Assembly: GCA_028564675.1 (NCBI GenBank)
Contig: JAOVVO010000116.1
Span: 62,001 to 126,000 of the forward strand
Direction: 5' to 3'
Source: Onchocerca lupi
Lineage: Eukaryota; Nematoda; Chromadorea; Rhabditida; Onchocercidae
Length of the DNA: 64,000 nt
In this document: piece by piece, positions 13,680-28,006 of the stretch
Position numbering within the stretch: position 1 is the stretch's first letter
Layout of the letters: each line of letters starts with the position of its first letter
Translations under genes and position numbers: made by a program
Notes under the pieces: generated by a model
Database searches by the model: none
The model's input: only the letters and a program-made list of their open reading frames with translations
What the model was told of the DNA's origin: nothing

Positions 13680-16600
13680 GTAAGAAAATTTTAAAATTAA
13701 GATTCGATTACTAAAAATAAGACTAGAAAAAACTTTTTCTTTTCTCACTTAATTCATTAATTTTTATTCATATTTTCAATGGAAGATTAGTGAATGTTGT
13801 CTTCTTCATGCGATTAATATCAAACTCTACGAAAGATTCGATTAGCAATAGGTAGGATGGTAGTGACAAAAATTTTAAATTAATTTGTTTTAAAATCAAT
13901 ATGAATTAAAAACTTGTCAGTTTTTTAAAATTTCAACAATATATATACTGATAAGAATATTTTTGCAGGGAATCAGCAAATGGGAAACGATTTTTGTCTG
14001 GAATAAAATTTTTAAAATTGAAGCAACATTTGAAAACAAATTTCACCTTAAACTTAACTGTCTGAATGACATTTTTCTGTTATTTTACATCTTATTTCAG
14101 CATTAGAAAGAACAATAAGCGCGGCATTTTGTCAAGCAGAGAAAATATATTGAATTGTGAAAAAAAGCGGTCGGAGAAATTTAAGAAACACAAATGCAAA
14201 TATAACGGATAAAAGAATCATTTTGTATTTTAAAAAATGAGGAACGAAGCTAGAACTTTCTAAATGGCCAAACTAAAGAGGATGCCCTTCCAAGGAGACA
14301 ATTACAATCCAGATATCATAGAGATGGAAAGAGAAAGTAATGCATAGACTAACCCTGACCTAATTTCCCATTATTTGAATCATATTCTTTCTTGTTGTGA
14401 CGATATCTGAACTTTCTAAAAAGATTAAAATCTATAAGCACAAAAATAATATTGATCTTTTCTCTTTCTCTCTTATCTCTGCTAATTTCTTACAATATAC
14501 TTTTCTTATTTAAATAAAAATACTTGCAGTTTAATTATCTGAATTAAATAGAAATGATCCCATATTCCCATCAATTAAATCCCATATTTCCATTAATTAA
14601 TTTCCCTATTATATTTCATAAGCGTAAATAAAACTAAAGAATATTAGAATAAAAATTTCGGCAATTAAAGAAAGATGGGTAATTTAATATTGCTCCATCA
14701 AAACAAAATCAGATTATAATACACCTATGATGACCGATCGACACTAACGACATGTTCCGAACAATCGCTATCAAAATGAAAATTAAACAAGTAAAATTCA
14801 TTTTACAGTTAGAGTTTGCTTCCAGTTACTAGCATTACAGCCAAAAGTAAAACGAAATACTTAATAATCGAATTGCTTCATCTTTTCTCCATCTCTTTCC
14901 AATCTTTCTAAGTGTAAATTGTCATTGCACAGTTGATAGTTCTGGAATATAATCAGAAATTTACAATATGTTGATAACATAATTCACAAATAACTGCCAT
15001 ACTTTTTGTTTTTAAAATTGAAGCGAACTTTCGAAAAAAAAAAAAACTTTAATTTAAATTTAAAATTTAATTTTCAAAAGCTCCAATTTTTCAGTCAATT
15101 TTCTTTTTTTTTCTTTTTTTTTTACAAACATTGTAAATACCATGAAAGCATAAAAAAATATTATTGAAAATTTCCTGAGAATTAATATTGCTGTATAAAA
15201 TCTGACCAATGATAAAAATATTATAATCTTTACCTGTCAATATGAATAGAAGGTAATTCGTTAGAAAAACATATATTAGTATCGATAGTTTTATTTTATT
15301 TAATATAAGCTATCAAAGAATAACTGCCATTTCACAATTGTTTCAAATTTGAATGAATCAAAGTTAATTTATGTATAATGATGGAATAAAATTAACATCA
15401 AAAAGTCGCATTAAAAGTCATAAAATAGAAGCTAATTATAAACAAATAAAATTTTGTCTTGAAGTTTATATAATAAAGTTGTTTTTCGAAATTCTTGAAA
15501 TTTTCACTTATAGTCATCGTTATTTTCATAAAATTTCCACCTAAATAAATCTCTTTTTATTGATTCTTTTTTTTCTGAATTTTACTTTGATTGTTCGGTT
15601 CCAAAAATAGTTTTACTTTTTTCTTTCACTTATCCATTTATGAATTTTCCAGGATATTTGATAGCAGCTTAAGCTTTAAGTATCAAACCAAAAAAAAAAA
15701 AACTTTTCAGCTGCACATTTCGATCCATGACATGATAAAAAAAATAATCCCTCGAAGTGAATAAAAACATGTTGAGCAAGACGCATTCGTTTACTTCTTC
15801 CTTCCATGTTTTCTTGTTGAACTGCTATTAGTATACTGTTCAGAAGAGTCAAATGAATCAGGTTAAATATTCTCGAAATTGAGACTTGAAAATTCTTCTG
15901 TAACTAAACAAATATGCATATTGAATAATATTCATATTTGTTTTAATAATATGTCTATTTGTTATAATATTTTCATTCAATTGCTAAATTCTTAAAAATT
16001 AAATTTCGAATTCGCCATTTATTCGTAATAGCATCTACACATAGGAAGCAAATATACAACTTCCTGAATAAATCCGTCATAAACCTTTCCCGGACAGACT
16101 ACATCTTCAAAAAAATGTCTTCAAAATACGCTTGGAATTACAACCTATAAATTTATACAGTGACAACGTGTGCGCATTCTGTTGGCCCCTGCTCGCTATC
16201 ATGATGGCCTTATCATGACGAAGATAACTTATCACACTCGATGCAAGCATCCATATAATCATGTCACCGAATCTCATGCTTGATGTGAAATATTATATTT
16301 GCAGACTTTCAACCGTATTTTGCAAAATAAAAACATGCAAGCAAATGTAATTCTAGGAACTGCGCTAGCGTTAAAATTAACATGATTTTCCAGCTAATTA
16401 TGCGATTGTACATGAAGACCTTGGATAAAAAGCTTAATATTCCATTTACGAAATCATGCCAACTATTTGATATAAATGATAAATACAATAGTTGTCAGTC
16501 ACTTTTTTTTTACTAGTAGTATAATATTAAAAGGCTTAATTATAAAAGCATTTTACTAGATTCCTTTAATTTTATATTACTTATTGCCGCAACAATGAAT

Positions 16601-17511
16601 TATTTAGTATTCATTATACCAATAGAATTGAAAAAGACCAAAATATTTGCAAATTTAACATAAATAAAAAAATACAAAAAATGAAATAACTTAGTACACT
16701 CATACTGATGGAAATAATGCTATTCAAGGGGAGTGGGGGATTTAATTCCCAGAGAAACATAATATATTTTTATGAATATAAATCGTTTCTCTGTGACAGA
16801 ATCAAATTTTCATTATATCAAAAGTAATCTAGGAGTATTTAAAGGAGCGTATTGTGCGAAATATGAAAATTTTTCTGATTCTATTATCCAATTTTTCGAA
16901 ATTTAGAGAAAGGTTTTCACACGCTTCTTTTTCGTCTTTCTGATTTTTTAGTTCTAGGAGAGCACAACCAAAGAAGTAAGATTCAGATTCCGACAGTCCA
17001 ATCATATTAACAACATAGATATTAAAATTTTAAAAATAGAATAAAAATCAGCAACACTGCATCAAAAAATATAATATATTAAATTGCTCAAACTTATACA
17101 CGAATAATGTAATAAATCACAAGCAAAAGTTTCATTTCTTCTTTCTTTGCTCTCTTAATCACACTTTCGTTTTTTTTTTTTCCTTTTTTTTTGCTCTTTT
17201 ATCTTTGCAAAAAAAGAAACCTAACATATTTGATTCTTGAAATGTTTAAATCGATCAGATTTTGAATATCAATAAGATGTTTTCAATGCTATTGAATTGA
17301 TACATAATGCCAGATTCGATCCGCACATCACATCTCTCCCTCTCTCTCTTTTATAACAATTATATACGCTTTTAGTTCTAAATTCCATAGACAGATGATA
17401 AAGTATGAATATATACAAATAAATTCACCAATAAGATTTCACAACATAAGGAAAAATACAGCATACTGAATAAAACCAACAATGATTGATCCACGGTTTA
17501 ATAAGTCACTT
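13680..17511. other. Intergenic region
   Basis: About 3.8 kb of AT-rich DNA downstream of the CHP1-like gene (minus strand). A short exon-like reading after TTTCAG at about 14100 (LERTISAAFCQAEKIY) is isolated, and I do not support a gene from it. Nothing else stands out apart from homopolymer runs. Confidence 0.5.
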
Positions 17512-20484
17512 CTAATTCAAAAATCGAATTGACATTTTTTGCTCAATGTCAGTCTTCTCCATTGCCTGCAATTCAGCTGTTTTACATATTTGTTATATAT
17601 AAACAAAAAAACTTATCATCCATAATGTTCCTTTAAATTACGATTTTTATGACGAAAACATTTAAAAAAAAAAAAATTTAAAACAAATAGCGAGAGATAC
17701 GATCAAGAACGGAAAAATAACAACAAAGGTTTCTTTTTCTTTTTTTTTCAAAAATAAATGATTGGAAGAAAATGGAGAGAGGAAAGAAAGACAAAAAATA
17801 CCAAAAAATCAAATAAACAAAAACTTATATGTGCTCTCGGGTTTTACAATCTTCTGAAATTTCAGCGAGAAAAAATTTCTAAAACACATAAAATGCTCAA
17901 ACACAGTTACTGTGAAAATAGGGACCTGTGAAAACATTAGATCAATAGGTATATTTGAAAAGATCCGGATTTTGAGAATAAATATACCCAATTATATTTT
18001 TAGTTCTAGCTTCCATGGATAGAAGATAATAAAGTGTGAATATACATATATAAATTCAACAATAAAATTTCACAAAATATAGCATATTGTTTCGCATTCA
18101 ATTCGGAGGATTTTTTTTTTTCGGCTATTTCATATTCAATTCAGTGAATTTTTTCCAATAGAAAGGAGCAGAACTCACCCGGCAAAATTCATCGAATGAA
18201 ATTTTTCCATCGTTGTCAATATCAGCTTCAGATATTGTCCGATCGGCAATGCTTTCTAGCTGAAATCAACTATAGATAACTCGCTATGAAACATTAACTC
18301 TCTCAAAAACATATTTTAAAATTAATATGTAAATTAATAATCAAACAATTTTTTGAACAATGCCTGACGAAGTTATTACTCCAGCATTAATTTTAAGAGT
18401 ATCATTTGGCCTGGAAATTTTTAATCTGTTTTCAAGTGATTTCATTGCTTTATTTTTCAAGTGGCTCAATAAAAAAAAATGAATTCCATTGAACAGTGCC
18501 TGATGAAGTTATTAGTTCAGCATTAATTTTAAGAGGATCATTTGGCCTGGAAATTTTTAATCTATTTCCAATTGATTTTACTGCTTTATCTTTCGAATGA
18601 CTCAATAAAAAAAATAAATTCCAAATCATTAAAATAATTTTCGGAAAATCATACCGTCAACTATTATCGAAAAAAGTTCCTTAACAAAATAAGCTTGGTT
18701 TACGCATATATAAAATCAGCATAATTCTGCAATTTCATTAAAAACATACTTGTTCAGCGGTTATATTTGCACCAACCATCATATTCAGGATCACTTTGAA
18801 TTCATCTCTTGTGATAAAACCGTTCTTATTCAAGTCGTACATTGAAAATGCAACTATAAATAAGTTTCATAAACTATATAAATATATCAGCTTGCAAAAT
18901 ATCATGGATCTATTACGTCCAATCATCTGATATAGGTGCATCATATAATACTAAAATTTCATCTGGATACATAAATAGGAAGAGTATCTCGAATGCATTG
19001 CTTAATGATTCTTTAGTCTTAGGATCTGCATATCAAAAATCTAATTCCGACCTGCAAACTAAAGATTTAAATTCTGAATCCAATGCACGGTTAACTATAC
19101 AAGTAAAGCATGGTGATGACCTCACTCACCATAATCCAAATAGTAAGACCCTGAATCAGTGTCCGATCAACTGGATGTAAAAATAACGAAACATTTAATT
19201 TAACATCAAATTGCTTACATTTCAATTTCTCTTCTCTGCTATTCAGGATATTTTTTTTTTCTTTACTTATTGGCCTGAAGTGCGCCAGTACTCTTATGAA
19301 TTCTCGGAAATTAATCTTTTGTTCCAGATCCTCTCTAAAACACATATTAGTTTTCATTAACTATTTATAGACGTTTAAGCATGTTATGAATAAATGCAAT
19401 TTTTAATTCAGAACTATGAAAATAAATACGTAAAAAATAAATCGGGAACTAATGAAATTAATTACGTTTCAGTAAAAAAAGCATCAACAATGCGATCACC
19501 AAGTGGATTGACTGCAAGTTCGGGAATCCGTAAGAAATCATCACGATCCAAGTATCCACGACCTTTAATCAATTGTTGAATAAATAACTTTACTCCTGTG
19601 ATTCAACATATAAGTCGATTATATATTCAACCAACTTTATGTTGAATAATTAGATATGTTGTAGGTAGAATGAAATCCAGCACTGTGATAAGTATAACTA
19701 TAAAAAAACTTAAAAATGACTATACCTTTATATAATTACTTTTTTTTGGATTCTGGATATACAGAAGTGCATTGCTCGAATAAGATATCTAGTACTTGTT
19801 AATATAATTGTGAAAGGATTTACCACCAGATAATGTACCCTACAGACAGAAAGATATTTACAAAATTTGCTTGAAATTTGGTTTGAAAAGAAAATTTGTT
19901 TGCACTAACCCTGTTTATCGAGTGATAAAAACCGACTGTACAATCGAACAATTTGATTTCGCGAAACTGAAATAAACGAGTTTAGTGAAACTACGAATAT
20001 TAATAGCTAGTGGCGGCTAATTATTAAATAAATAGAATTTTTAAAAACGTGTAAACAATTTACTCGCATGAATTCTATTTCTCTTTTCCCGAAATATTGT
20101 CGTTTTTCGTTCCACTGACAATTGTACAGTGGATAAATTATAGTGAAATGTTAAACAATTGGCATCATTTTTTTAAAAATACTGATGCTTAGTTGTGTCA
20201 TAAGTCTCTGTTATACAAAAACACAATACTTTGATTGCTCCAGATAGGTCCACCATCCCAAGCTATAATCTCCAAATGGGGCATGGAAGAAAAGTTTGCA
20301 AAGTTCTGGAACATATAACAGTGCTATGTAAAAAGATTAGAAAGCATTCACTATAATTTCAAAATTGTTGAGCTTCAAAAAAAGAAGTATATTTAAATAA
20401 AATTTAATGATGCTCACATCCAGTCTCCGATGAGATCGTTTGAATTTCATCTTCCTGCAACATCAGTGAGCTGCTATTTCCCAT
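17512..20484 (-). CDS. CHP1: Calcineurin B homologous protein (CHP1-type EF-hand protein)
   Basis: Exons 20484-20418, 19966-19910, 19562-19466, 19334-19219, 18853-18750, 18259-18179 and 17565-17512: 576 bases, 191 aa plus TAG (human CHP1 is about 195 aa). It begins MGNSSSLMLQEDE, a fitting N-myristoylation signal (Gly2). EF1 and EF2 are degenerate (SLDKQGRGYLDRDDF; EDLEQKINFREF). EF3 (DLNKNGFITRDE, residues 119-130) and EF4 (DIDNDGKISFDE, residues 160-171) are canonical calcium loops. Family hallmarks are RIPELAVNPLGDRI, VLAHFRPI and the C-terminal DIEQKMSIRFL. Family members bind sodium-proton exchangers and help their delivery and pH sensitivity; the nematode counterpart would be PBO-1-like (inference). 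The ATG lies just after a TTTGATCAG acceptor, compatible with trans-splicing. The intron after exon 5 contains a 136-bp tandem duplication. Confidence 0.96.
18355..18626. repeat. 136-bp tandem duplication inside CHP1 intron
   Basis: Two direct copies, beginning at 18355 (GAACAATGCCTGACGAAG) and 18491 (GAACAGTGCCTGATGAAG), remain clearly alignable over their whole length, ending in CTCAATAAAAAAAA-like tracts. They sit wholly within the intron between coding exons 18853-18750 and 18259-18179. I see no reading frame kept across both copies. Confidence 0.9.
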
Positions 20485-21732
20485 ACTGATCAAAGAAATC
20501 TCTTGATTGATTCAACTGTTGTAGACATACACGCACAGAGTAAACAAATACACAATCTTTTTTACTGAAAAAAAAAAAATTAATGTCTTAATAATAGATA
20601 ATGAATGCCATAAGTAGGAAAATATACATAAGTTCTCGTAGGCAAATTTCTTCTGAAGTGAAATATTTCCAAAAAAAAAAAAAAAAAAAAAAAAAAATCA
20701 AAGTCGATAACAAATTAATTTCTCTAAAAAATCATATTGAATTAGATAATCTGATGTCGATCAACGGTGATTATTAAGGAAAATACGTATACATAATTCA
20801 GAAGAAAAAATGGGAAGATTGAGCTCACACTCTAAAAAAAAGAATTGCGAAAATGTCAAGTGCCTCTAGTTTTACACAAAGTTCGACTGATTATATAAAA
20901 AGTTATGAAGAGTTAAAATCATTAGCAATCCCTTATAAATGTATCTAGCCTAACCATAAAACTAAAATTTGAATCTAATTCCAATCTAATCCCAAGTCGG
21001 CATTCCGATTCATTCCACTTAAGCTAATTATCATTTAGCTGAACTTATTCATTCATCTGTTATTTGAATGATATACCAACAAAATATAAATTAATAAAGC
21101 CATAAGAAAAATTATAACAAAAAACTTCGTTCACAGAATTGTCTGCAGCCATCTTTAATTACAAATGATGCCTATTTGTATAGATGATATTCGGTGAAAA
21201 AAAAAAAAGAAACGAGAAGAGAGAGATCAAGAATCACTGATGATATTGAAAATTATTTTGCAATTTTCTTAATGAAAACCGACACGATGACTGAAATTGG
21301 AACAGTTCACCTTTTAAAACCATTCAATTTTAAGGTTAACGATGTCAAAAAATGTGATAGTTAAAAACAAATTCATTAGTGTGACACATTCCATAAATCA
21401 GTCCATTATTTGCAAACTTTTTATTTTCATATAGTACGATCATTATAATCGATATCATTTGGTTAGGTATAATAAGTTTGATTTGTGTTAAATATAGAAT
21501 GGTTCAACTGATCCACTGATACTGAACTTATATACGATAGAGATAGAGTGGAAAGAGAACTATGATAACCATGTGATAGGCATATTATTTGCACTAAATT
21601 TTTTATCATCTCATATATTGCTAAAGCAAAACCAAAAAATATCATCCGTACATAGATCATTAAGTATATATCAGTTAGTTTAATTCTTGTTAGGAAAAAC
21701 TACAGTGAAATACAATCGATGCCTCCGTTTCA

Positions 21733-21851
21733 TTTATTAAAAATCAGAATAAATAGTAAATATTTAGTAAACTTTATTAAATTTACCCATAAATAATTCA
21801 TATGCATACACAAAATCATTATTAAAAATCAGAATAAATAGAAAATATTTG
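21733..21851. repeat. Short direct repeat pair
   Basis: TTATTAAAAATCAGAATAAA followed by TAG and AAATATTT occurs at about 21734 and again at about 21818, roughly 84 bases apart, with an A/T-rich spacer. Confidence 0.75.
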
Positions 21852-23589
21852 AAAAAAAAAAAAACCTTATTTTATCTATTCGAAAATATGTCGAAATAAC
21901 ATGTAATTTGAGAGCAGTAAAAGGTAAAGCAGAGTAATGGAAAACGAGTTCAAGAAATAATAAAATGGTAAACTATAAGAAAACTTGTTTAGAACTATGT
22001 GCGATTTCTGAGGTAATGGAGCTGCATATTGACTGTTTACCTGAATTCCTGAAATAAGAAAAAATTTCATAACTAAGTAGCTGTGACTCAAATTTTTTTA
22101 AATCTCTAAATCAATATTTGAATGTTTTCATATTAAAAAACCTTATGATCCCAATCTCAAGTTTATTTTATATCTCTTTTTATTTATATCAGTGATCATA
22201 AGTGTAATGCATGTGTAATTATTTTGGAAATGCTAAATGATTGTTTCGGAAGTGCGAAATGAATTGCAAAACAGATCAGTATTTTAAGCGAAAATTTCGT
22301 CTCCTTCGCTCGATGCCATCAAAATTTTAATAAAGTAGAAAAATTTGATAAAGCTTTCACACTTAAAGAATATATACATAACTTGTTTTTAGAAGTATTA
22401 TAATCAAGAAATTTTCCAGTTCAGACACTCATCTATTGAAATAATGACAGTCGATATCAATATGATTATTCGAACCTAGGTTATGCGATTTACGGAGATC
22501 TCAAACAGCTGTTTAATTAATTAACTATCAGAAGACCATGTGAATCAGTTCTTTTGCTTTGTGTATGGCAGCACATCTTTTCATGCGTCAAAGTTTTGGC
22601 TTAAAAATGTTGTCATAGGTAAATGAAATGCTGTCACAGCTAAAATTACTGATTGAAGAGGATATATCACAAGAGCTTTGGGAAGTTATACCTAAAAAAA
22701 CCAAACGAAGAATACCCAGGAAAGACCATGAAAAAAAACTCAAAAATTACTCCTTTCTGGCTTGTAATTCATTCATTAACCAATTCCTGCCAAACCCTTT
22801 TCAACAATGTCCATTTTATGGTAACTCCAATTACAAGAAGAGAATTTTAAATGAATTTTAAATACTGTAATTAAATGTCCCAACAATTCTGATGAAGCGT
22901 AGGTGAAAAAAAAAAAAAAAAAAAGATATGGAAAAGTGTAACCAGCTTGTTGTAAGAGATGTCAAAGAAAATGAGCATAATGAATCATCGCATATTTTCC
23001 ATACATACAAAAATATAGCTCCTAGCATCGTCTAAAAAAAAAAAAAAATTTCAATTGGAATTCGAATTAAAAACCATTATAAAATAAAAAAAAAAACTAA
23101 AAAAAAACCATAAAAACTGCTATCAAAAATTTTGGAACCAGCGAAAAAATGGAACTGAATATAGGAAAGCAATCGCCTTGTAAATTATAAAAAGTCTTTT
23201 AAAGTTTTAAACCATCAGAAATGAGAAATTAGGCCAAAAAGGTTTTTATGGTTTTTACTGCAAAAATTCCTCTTTCTTTCTTTCCTTCTCGATTGTTCAT
23301 AAAATTTGCAACAATTTCTTAAATGGATTCCATTTTACTTCCATCGTACCTATGTGTGATTACAATATATCGTAAAAAGTTCTCATACAATAAAGATGAG
23401 AACTTTTATCTCAAATTAAATTTCCATCGATTGAAGAGCTGATAGAGAAAACGTGGAAATTTTATAAAAGTAATTCCTTCTGTGAAAGTTATTTCAAAAA
23501 TGGCATTACAAAATAATCAAAAAAAAAATTAATTTTTTTTCTGAAATCATATAGCTGAGAAATTATGACAAAAAAAAAGAAAAAAAAAA

Positions 23590-24385
23590 AATTCGTTCAA
23601 AGAAAGTTATAATCAATGAATTTGAAGATTAAAAAGGAAGAAATAACACTGTAATTTGTTGAAATATGGCTAAGATTATTATGAAATATCTTTTTATGGC
23701 AAATAACAATAGAATAAGAGTATTTTAGTTGAGGAAACAATGACATAAAGAAAATAATGGTATGATAGCAAGAAATAATGCTACATAGATTGAGAAAATA
23801 GTAATAGTGATAATAATAGTAATGATATAAAACATTTTATATCCAGAACTGAAGACTTTTTCCTTCTATAAAAAGAAAAATAAGTTATAACTTATTATAA
23901 GTCAATTAAGAATAACAGACAATTTAATTTTGAAAAATTATATGGGTTACTGTTAGCAGAAAGAGACATTTAACATAAATAGAAAATTTGTTTTAGATTT
24001 CAGATCCTCTATAACATTGTTTAACAGTTTTACACGGAGATTTTCAGTCGATAAATGGATGAATATTTCCGTATATGTATATTTGATGAAAAAGGAACTG
24101 GAAAAAATTCAATCGATGCTATTTCAGCAAATTCATTTGGATTATTTGCATCATATGTCTTTAGCGTAATGCAACTTCTTTGGCAATGTAAGGCAAAATG
24201 AAATTTGATCATTAGTATGATTTGAATTGATAATTACAAGAACAGAGAATTCTTTGGGAAAGGAAAGACATGAATAGAACGCTGTTATTATCAGTATGGT
24301 AAAAAGAGAATTCATTTAAAACAAGTTATGATCAATGAATCTGAAGATTGAGAAGGAAGAAATAACAGCGCAATTTGCACCATTC
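23590..24385. repeat. Diverged direct repeat pair about 720 bp apart
   Basis: About 60-75 bases around 23595-23660 (AAGTTATAATCAATGAATTT then GAAGATTAAAAAGGAAGAAATAAC) recur at about 24310-24380 (AAGTTATGATCAATGAATCT then GAAGATTGAGAAGGAAGAAATAAC). This suggests a small dispersed repeat or local duplication. Confidence 0.75.
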
Positions 24386-27300
24386 TATTTGAACAGAATG
24401 ATCAGCTTTTGAAATCGATATATGACATCGATAATTCTGTCGTTACGATGGCAGCTGTTAGAAATAATTTTGCCAAGTTGGAAATATAAAATTTTCCCAA
24501 ATGTTTTGCAATTCATCGGAAATGTATGAAATCGCAAATCGAATCATAATAATTCCACCAACGCGTAATGCTGATTTCTCACTTCGCAGGTAAAAGTGCA
24601 CAACCCTGCAAGAACCTGCACGCCCACGTACGCGCACATTCACGTGCACTAACACTGAAACAAAATTCGTCCTTTGAAAATTCGAGCTCTTCATCACTAC
24701 GACATAGTTTTGTCTCAAATTTTCATTTTATTGATCATCCTAATTATATTCAGTTTTATCTCTAAATCCTGCAATTTTATAGTTTAGAAAAAAATTTAAA
24801 AATATATCTTTTTCAGGAAAAATATGTTTGAAAAGTGTTTAAGTGGAAATTAATGCAATCCTCATGTAGGTCAAATAAGGAAAGAACCGGTATGAACAGA
24901 AAAATTATTTTGGCAGTAAAAGTTTAATTTTCATAAAAATTAATCGCAATATAGAAATTAAACTTTTATATAAATTAATTGCAATAAATTCTACTATTGA
25001 TATATATTCTTTTAAACGTGTCTCTCATGCCTTACATATCATTATGCTTTATATTATCAATATTTAGATATATTTTTGAATTATCAATATTTATGCACAA
25101 TTAAAGTCATTTGTTAAAAGTTATTGCTCATTCATATTAGCAATATTATTGTTTGAATGGACTTAAACTTTTGAATGACTAAATTCTTTTCTACGCTATT
25201 ATAAAACGAGTTAAATTTTTTGCATTCTTATACCATCAATTCATTCGTAACCATTGAAAATACTATTTCTTTGAGGCAATTGATGAATAATATTTTTGCA
25301 AGAAAGATTCTTGTCGATATGGTTTAACCACAATTAGCATTTTTCTGACAACGATGGTAATAATTGCAGTAGATTATAGATAATCATTCAATTCATTCAG
25401 CAGAAGAAGACTGAATTTATGTAATTTTTAAAAAATCAAAAATCTTATATAATTTTTAAAGAATCAAAAATAAGATTTAAAAATGTAAATGATAAGTTTT
25501 GCATTTACTATTTTATTAGTTTATATTCTTTAAATCATTTTCTTATTCATTTATAATTCTTCAATAATGCAAAATTATGGAGAAAAATGTTCACCATTTT
25601 GAATAATACGATTATTTTGAAAGTGCTAATGCAACGAAGCAAATTTAAAGTATTAGTTTATAAATTTAAAAAATTTTAAAGAATAGCTATGATAGCTATG
25701 GGACAAATATCAATCGAACTGCAATTAGACTATTTTGAATTGTTTATCAGATCACCAGGAATAAATTGTTTTTACAGCATTGTAATAATACTGAAACAGT
25801 GTTCAATTTGTATAATAAAAATCATAAATTGATCATGAAATATAGCTATGAGAGCCTATAATTTTGAAATTATTCAGTTACGAAAAAATCATCGATTAAC
25901 TTTGACATTCATTTTTGTTAATGCCATAATTCTAAATAGTTTTTATCAATATCATAATTTTAATTAAAATTTTAGCAGAAATACAATCATATGACCGATT
26001 TGATCATTCAAAAAAGCAAACGAAGTAATCAATAATCAAAATTTCTCGAAAAAGCTTAAAATTGTATATTCGCAGAGAAAATTAGACTTTCAAAGTTTGC
26101 CTTGTCGTTATTCAAAATTAAGATTGAGTTTAAGGGATACTCTAGAAATCATTTATACTCTATTACCTATTTCTATGTTTAGTTATCTCTTCTGTTAGTT
26201 TGAAAACAATTTAACGAATGGTAATGTCTCAGGGTCTGTTCCATTTTAAGTAGAACAGTCGTTGCTGTAGGATTTTAATGATCACAAAATACTGCAATTA
26301 TCAAATCATTTCCACAATCTTAGTAAAGTTTGTACATGAATTCGTAGCGAAAGGAAAAAAAAAAGAAAGGAAAAAGAAAACTCAAAATATTGATTTTCAA
26401 AGAGCGAAAGCCATAACAAATTGAATGCTTGGCCAAGAAATTGTTGCTTTAAATGGGTGGAATATATCCAGTAATTTCTTAGATATGATAAATATCGTCT
26501 GGATATGATTTATCTTTGTGATTTGAAAATAATAGAATTGTTCAAATTTTAACGAAAAAGAAATCATCCATGTATATTATAAAATCTAAGAAATTCCTAT
26601 TAAATGCACTAAAATGGAAAAGAATTAAATACACTAGAATGGAAAAGAATGTGAACACTTATTTCGTATGTAATAAAGGAAAATTATTTCGAATGGATCA
26701 TATCTATAAGGAAGAAATCATCATATTTGATAAAAAAGTAGAATGAAATGATCAAATTTTAACGATTAAATTCATTGTGTGAGAGTTAAAACAAAAATAT
26801 GCGAAGTTTTCAAAAAAAAAAATTTCCACGTTATTTCACAAAATTTTGCAATCTCAAGACAGTTTTTAGGTAAGATTAGAAGTAACACTGAATATGTTAA
26901 TTGATGTAATCTGTTTAAAGAAAAAATTTATTCTTATCCAATAATTGTTTATATTCATTTCTCTGTAATAGGTGAATTCAAAAAATTAACACAATGACAC
27001 GATTAATTTAAAAAATGTTTATGATTAATTAATTAAAAAAAAATTCATTTCTTTGTAGTAAATGAATAGATACCATTGTAGACGATATATATGACTGATT
27101 CTATTCATTTCCATTTCTTGATAAATTAAGATTAGAAACCTAAATCTTAAAAAATATGTAAATTTTTTGACAGTTTCCAATAAAAAAAATAATTACATTT
27201 TTATTTACAATACAAGTTTGAAAATATTAAAGATGTTGGACTGATTATATGAAAAAAAAAAGTATAAAAATATGAAAGATTGAAGGACATTCATATTCAT

Positions 27301-27975
27301 CGAAGTGAACATAAATAACTTCTGAATTTTAATAATTTCAGGACAATATCCATAGAAAATAGTTTCAGAAAGTACGAACATCATTATGAAACTGTGATCA
27401 GAAGATCTGTTATTGATAAATTAAGCTTTATTTCATGTAGATTTTTTTAAAAAAAAACAAAAAATGAAGTAATTTATTTTTTCAAAATACATGTATGAAA
27501 GTTGTAATTCTTAACTCAACTTTATTTTTCACAAAAAAAAAAAAAAAAATTAATTATTTGTTTTCTATTTGATAAAACAGATTGGAAGTAAGAAATATTA
27601 ATCATTAGATATTTATTTACAGTGCATTAAATATATGACTTATAAATAAAATTAATTTAGAAAGCGAAATCCTCAAATATTTTAAAGAAATTGATGCAAA
27701 ACATTTATTTTTCATCGAAATTTTTTAATTTTTATTGCAATTAATAGGTCAACATTCTTATCCTTAAATATTTTTGATTTCTTGACTAGAAGTGTTGAAA
27801 CTCATAAGACAATGCAATAATCAGTTCCCAAGAGCAGAGTAATTAATAATTATGAAAATTTCTTAACAAGTGGCTCTTAGATACTTCTAAATTGCGCTTC
27901 AAATTATGTGATTATCAGCAATATAACACCAATACTATTCTTCTAATATATGCCACGATTTGAAGTGAAAACTTC

Positions 27976-28006
27976 TGACGTACCACGTATTACGTCATTA
28001 CGTCAG
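27976..28006. promoter_or_regulatory. Cluster of CRE/ATF-like motifs
   Basis: TGACGT at 27976 is followed by ATTACGTCATTACGTCAG, giving three ACGTCA/TGACGT cores in about 31 bases. Such cores bind CREB/ATF-type bZIP proteins. The nearest supported gene start on the plus strand is about 3.1 kb downstream (31163), so any target is inference. Confidence 0.35.

Noticed and set aside
19820..19850. Apparent CHP1 exon reading GTLSG after CTGTAG
   Set aside because: It resembles the human EF1 sequence but is out of phase with both neighbours; exon 19562-19466 supplies the true EF1 continuation (RGYLDRDDF).
22460..22490. TTCGAACCTAGG resembling a tRNA T-loop
   Set aside because: Neither strand has a pairing T-stem, anticodon arm or acceptor stem around it.
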